Shown: piece by piece, positions 63,220 through 64,000 of the stretch
Position numbering within the stretch: position 1 is the stretch's first letter
How the letters are laid out: each line of letters opens with the position of its first letter
Origin: Seriola aureovittata
Lineage: Eukaryota; Chordata; Actinopteri; Carangiformes; Carangidae
DNA length: 64,000 nucleotides
Direction: 5' to 3'
Assembly (NCBI RefSeq): GCF_021018895.1
Contig: NC_079382.1
Coordinates: 14,331,001-14,395,000 of the forward strand
Position numbers and translations under genes: made by a program
Notes under the pieces: generated by a model
The model's database searches: none
The model's input: the letters and a program-made list of their open reading frames with translations, nothing else
What the model was told of the DNA's origin: nothing

Positions 63220-64000
63220 CTGAGGGTCAGAAAAGAGAAGACATTTCTCAGACAACTCTATTTCATCTGTGGCATTTAACAGTGAGAGGGGAAATATGAA
63301 TGCACGTAGGGAGAAAAAAAAAAAGTTTTTCACTGACCTGTTGTCCCCTGCAGAGGATCCTGGTTAGCGCAAGCAGCGATGTGAAGCCTTCCACTCTGCT
63401 TGTCATAGCCCAGCCAGCCCCAGCCTGAGCCCTGCACTGCTACAGTAGCAGCAGACATCTTCTCTTTCATTTTCTGGAAGGAGCCAAAGTCCCGCTTGAT
63501 GGCCTCCATTAGCTCCCCTACAAGAGGTGAAACAGACACATGCTATCATGCTAGAAATTAAAAAAGGAAGAAACTAAATCAGAAAGCTTTTTCAGTAAAT
63601 TTACTTTACATGAAGTTGTTTATATTTTCTACATTATGTGGAAGAGAGCTTCCCTGTCAGTCTTTACAAACTGAAAACCATCCTTCTTAATGTTTCTGCA
63701 ATAAGGAAAATGTATTTTTAGATTGGCCAGATAATACTATGCATGTTAAATGAAGTTCCCAGATAATCTGTTAATGCAGCATTTTTAACCACTAGGGGGC
63801 AGAATGACTAAATAAAACAACCTGAGTGTAACACAATGCTGAGATATCACCAGCTTTTGGTGTTATCAGGTTGATGTGACAAACACAGGACTCATGTTTC
63901 AGGTCACATTATGAAAGTCTGTCCCATATCAAATCTCATTTTAATTATGGTTTTGTATGCAAAATTCTCTCTAAATCATACTTAACTGTAGCTTACTGTG
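63074..64000 (-). CDS. sod2: sod2, mitochondrial Mn superoxide dismutase (3' part, runs off the window)
   Basis: Two coding exons (63074-63219 and 63338-63517) give the last 107 complete residues of the enzyme that converts superoxide to hydrogen peroxide and oxygen in the mitochondrial matrix. Human SOD2 has 222 residues as I recall, so about half is present. Missing are the mitochondrial targeting peptide and the first two Mn-ligand His. Seen here are the second-shell Gln (NQDPLQG) and the last two Mn ligands, Asp and His, in DVWEHAYY. The exons join in phase 1 across a 118-base intron. Bases 63518-64000 are intron sequence whose next exon lies outside. Confidence 0.96.
63338..63517 (-). 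CDS. sod2: sod2 next-to-last coding exon
   Basis: It encodes [60 protein letters not shown]. It matches human [20 protein letters not shown] and [16 protein letters not shown]. It has 180 bases and is phase 1 at both ends. On the minus strand the acceptor is CTCTTGTAG and the donor GTCAGTG. Confidence 0.97.
63518..64000 (-). other. sod2: sod2 intron, partial
   Basis: Intron sequence upstream of the 63338-63517 exon, continuing past the window edge. AT-rich, with no further sod2 exon recognised. Confidence 0.75.

Overview
The window is teleost fish nuclear DNA, most likely from a percomorph. The evidence is spliced vertebrate genes with GT-AG introns, long CA/TG microsatellites, tRNA-derived SINE fragments and several dispersed repeats of kinds I recognise from percomorph genomes. 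It holds no bacterial operon, CRISPR array or phage.

Layout. (1) 1-3417: sequence upstream of fndc1, with no gene I can support. (2) 3418-39219, plus strand: a complete fndc1 (fibronectin type III domain containing 1), reconstructed here as 22 coding exons. The summed coding length is 5661 bases, giving 1886 residues plus a stop, close to the human length I recall (about 1894). Every junction keeps frame, and the protein ends in the ...[11 protein letters not shown] signature shared by FNDC1 and ABI3BP. (3) 39220-about 39890: 3' UTR with two AATAAA signals. (4) About 39900-62600: a 22.7 kb intergenic stretch of decayed repeats, microsatellites and a few unexplained open frames. (5) 62600-64000, minus strand: the last two coding exons and 3' UTR of sod2 (mitochondrial Mn superoxide dismutase). 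Its first exons lie beyond the right edge. fndc1 and sod2 are therefore tail to tail.

fndc1 encodes a secreted, matrix-type protein. In order it has a signal peptide, an N-terminal FN3 region that looks incomplete compared with human, two well-kept FN3 domains (about residues 231-430), an 895-residue Ser/Thr-rich disordered segment in a single 2685-base exon, a Gly/Asp-rich repeat region, two Thr-rich linkers, a last FN3 domain (about 1650-1743) and the conserved C-terminal domain (about 1753-1886). sod2 is a mitochondrial antioxidant enzyme. I see no functional link between the two; they are neighbours, and in human both lie in the same chromosome region (6q25).

I found no clearly new biological system. 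The points most worth a second look are the apparent half-domain losses in the FN3 array at the fndc1 N-terminus, a NAGNAG acceptor and a frame-deciding acceptor choice, four coding poly-Ser microsatellites, a diverged tandem duplication whose copies both start at acceptor-like sites, a hairpin MITE, a degenerate minisatellite, and three coding-like open frames on the minus strand that match nothing I recognise.
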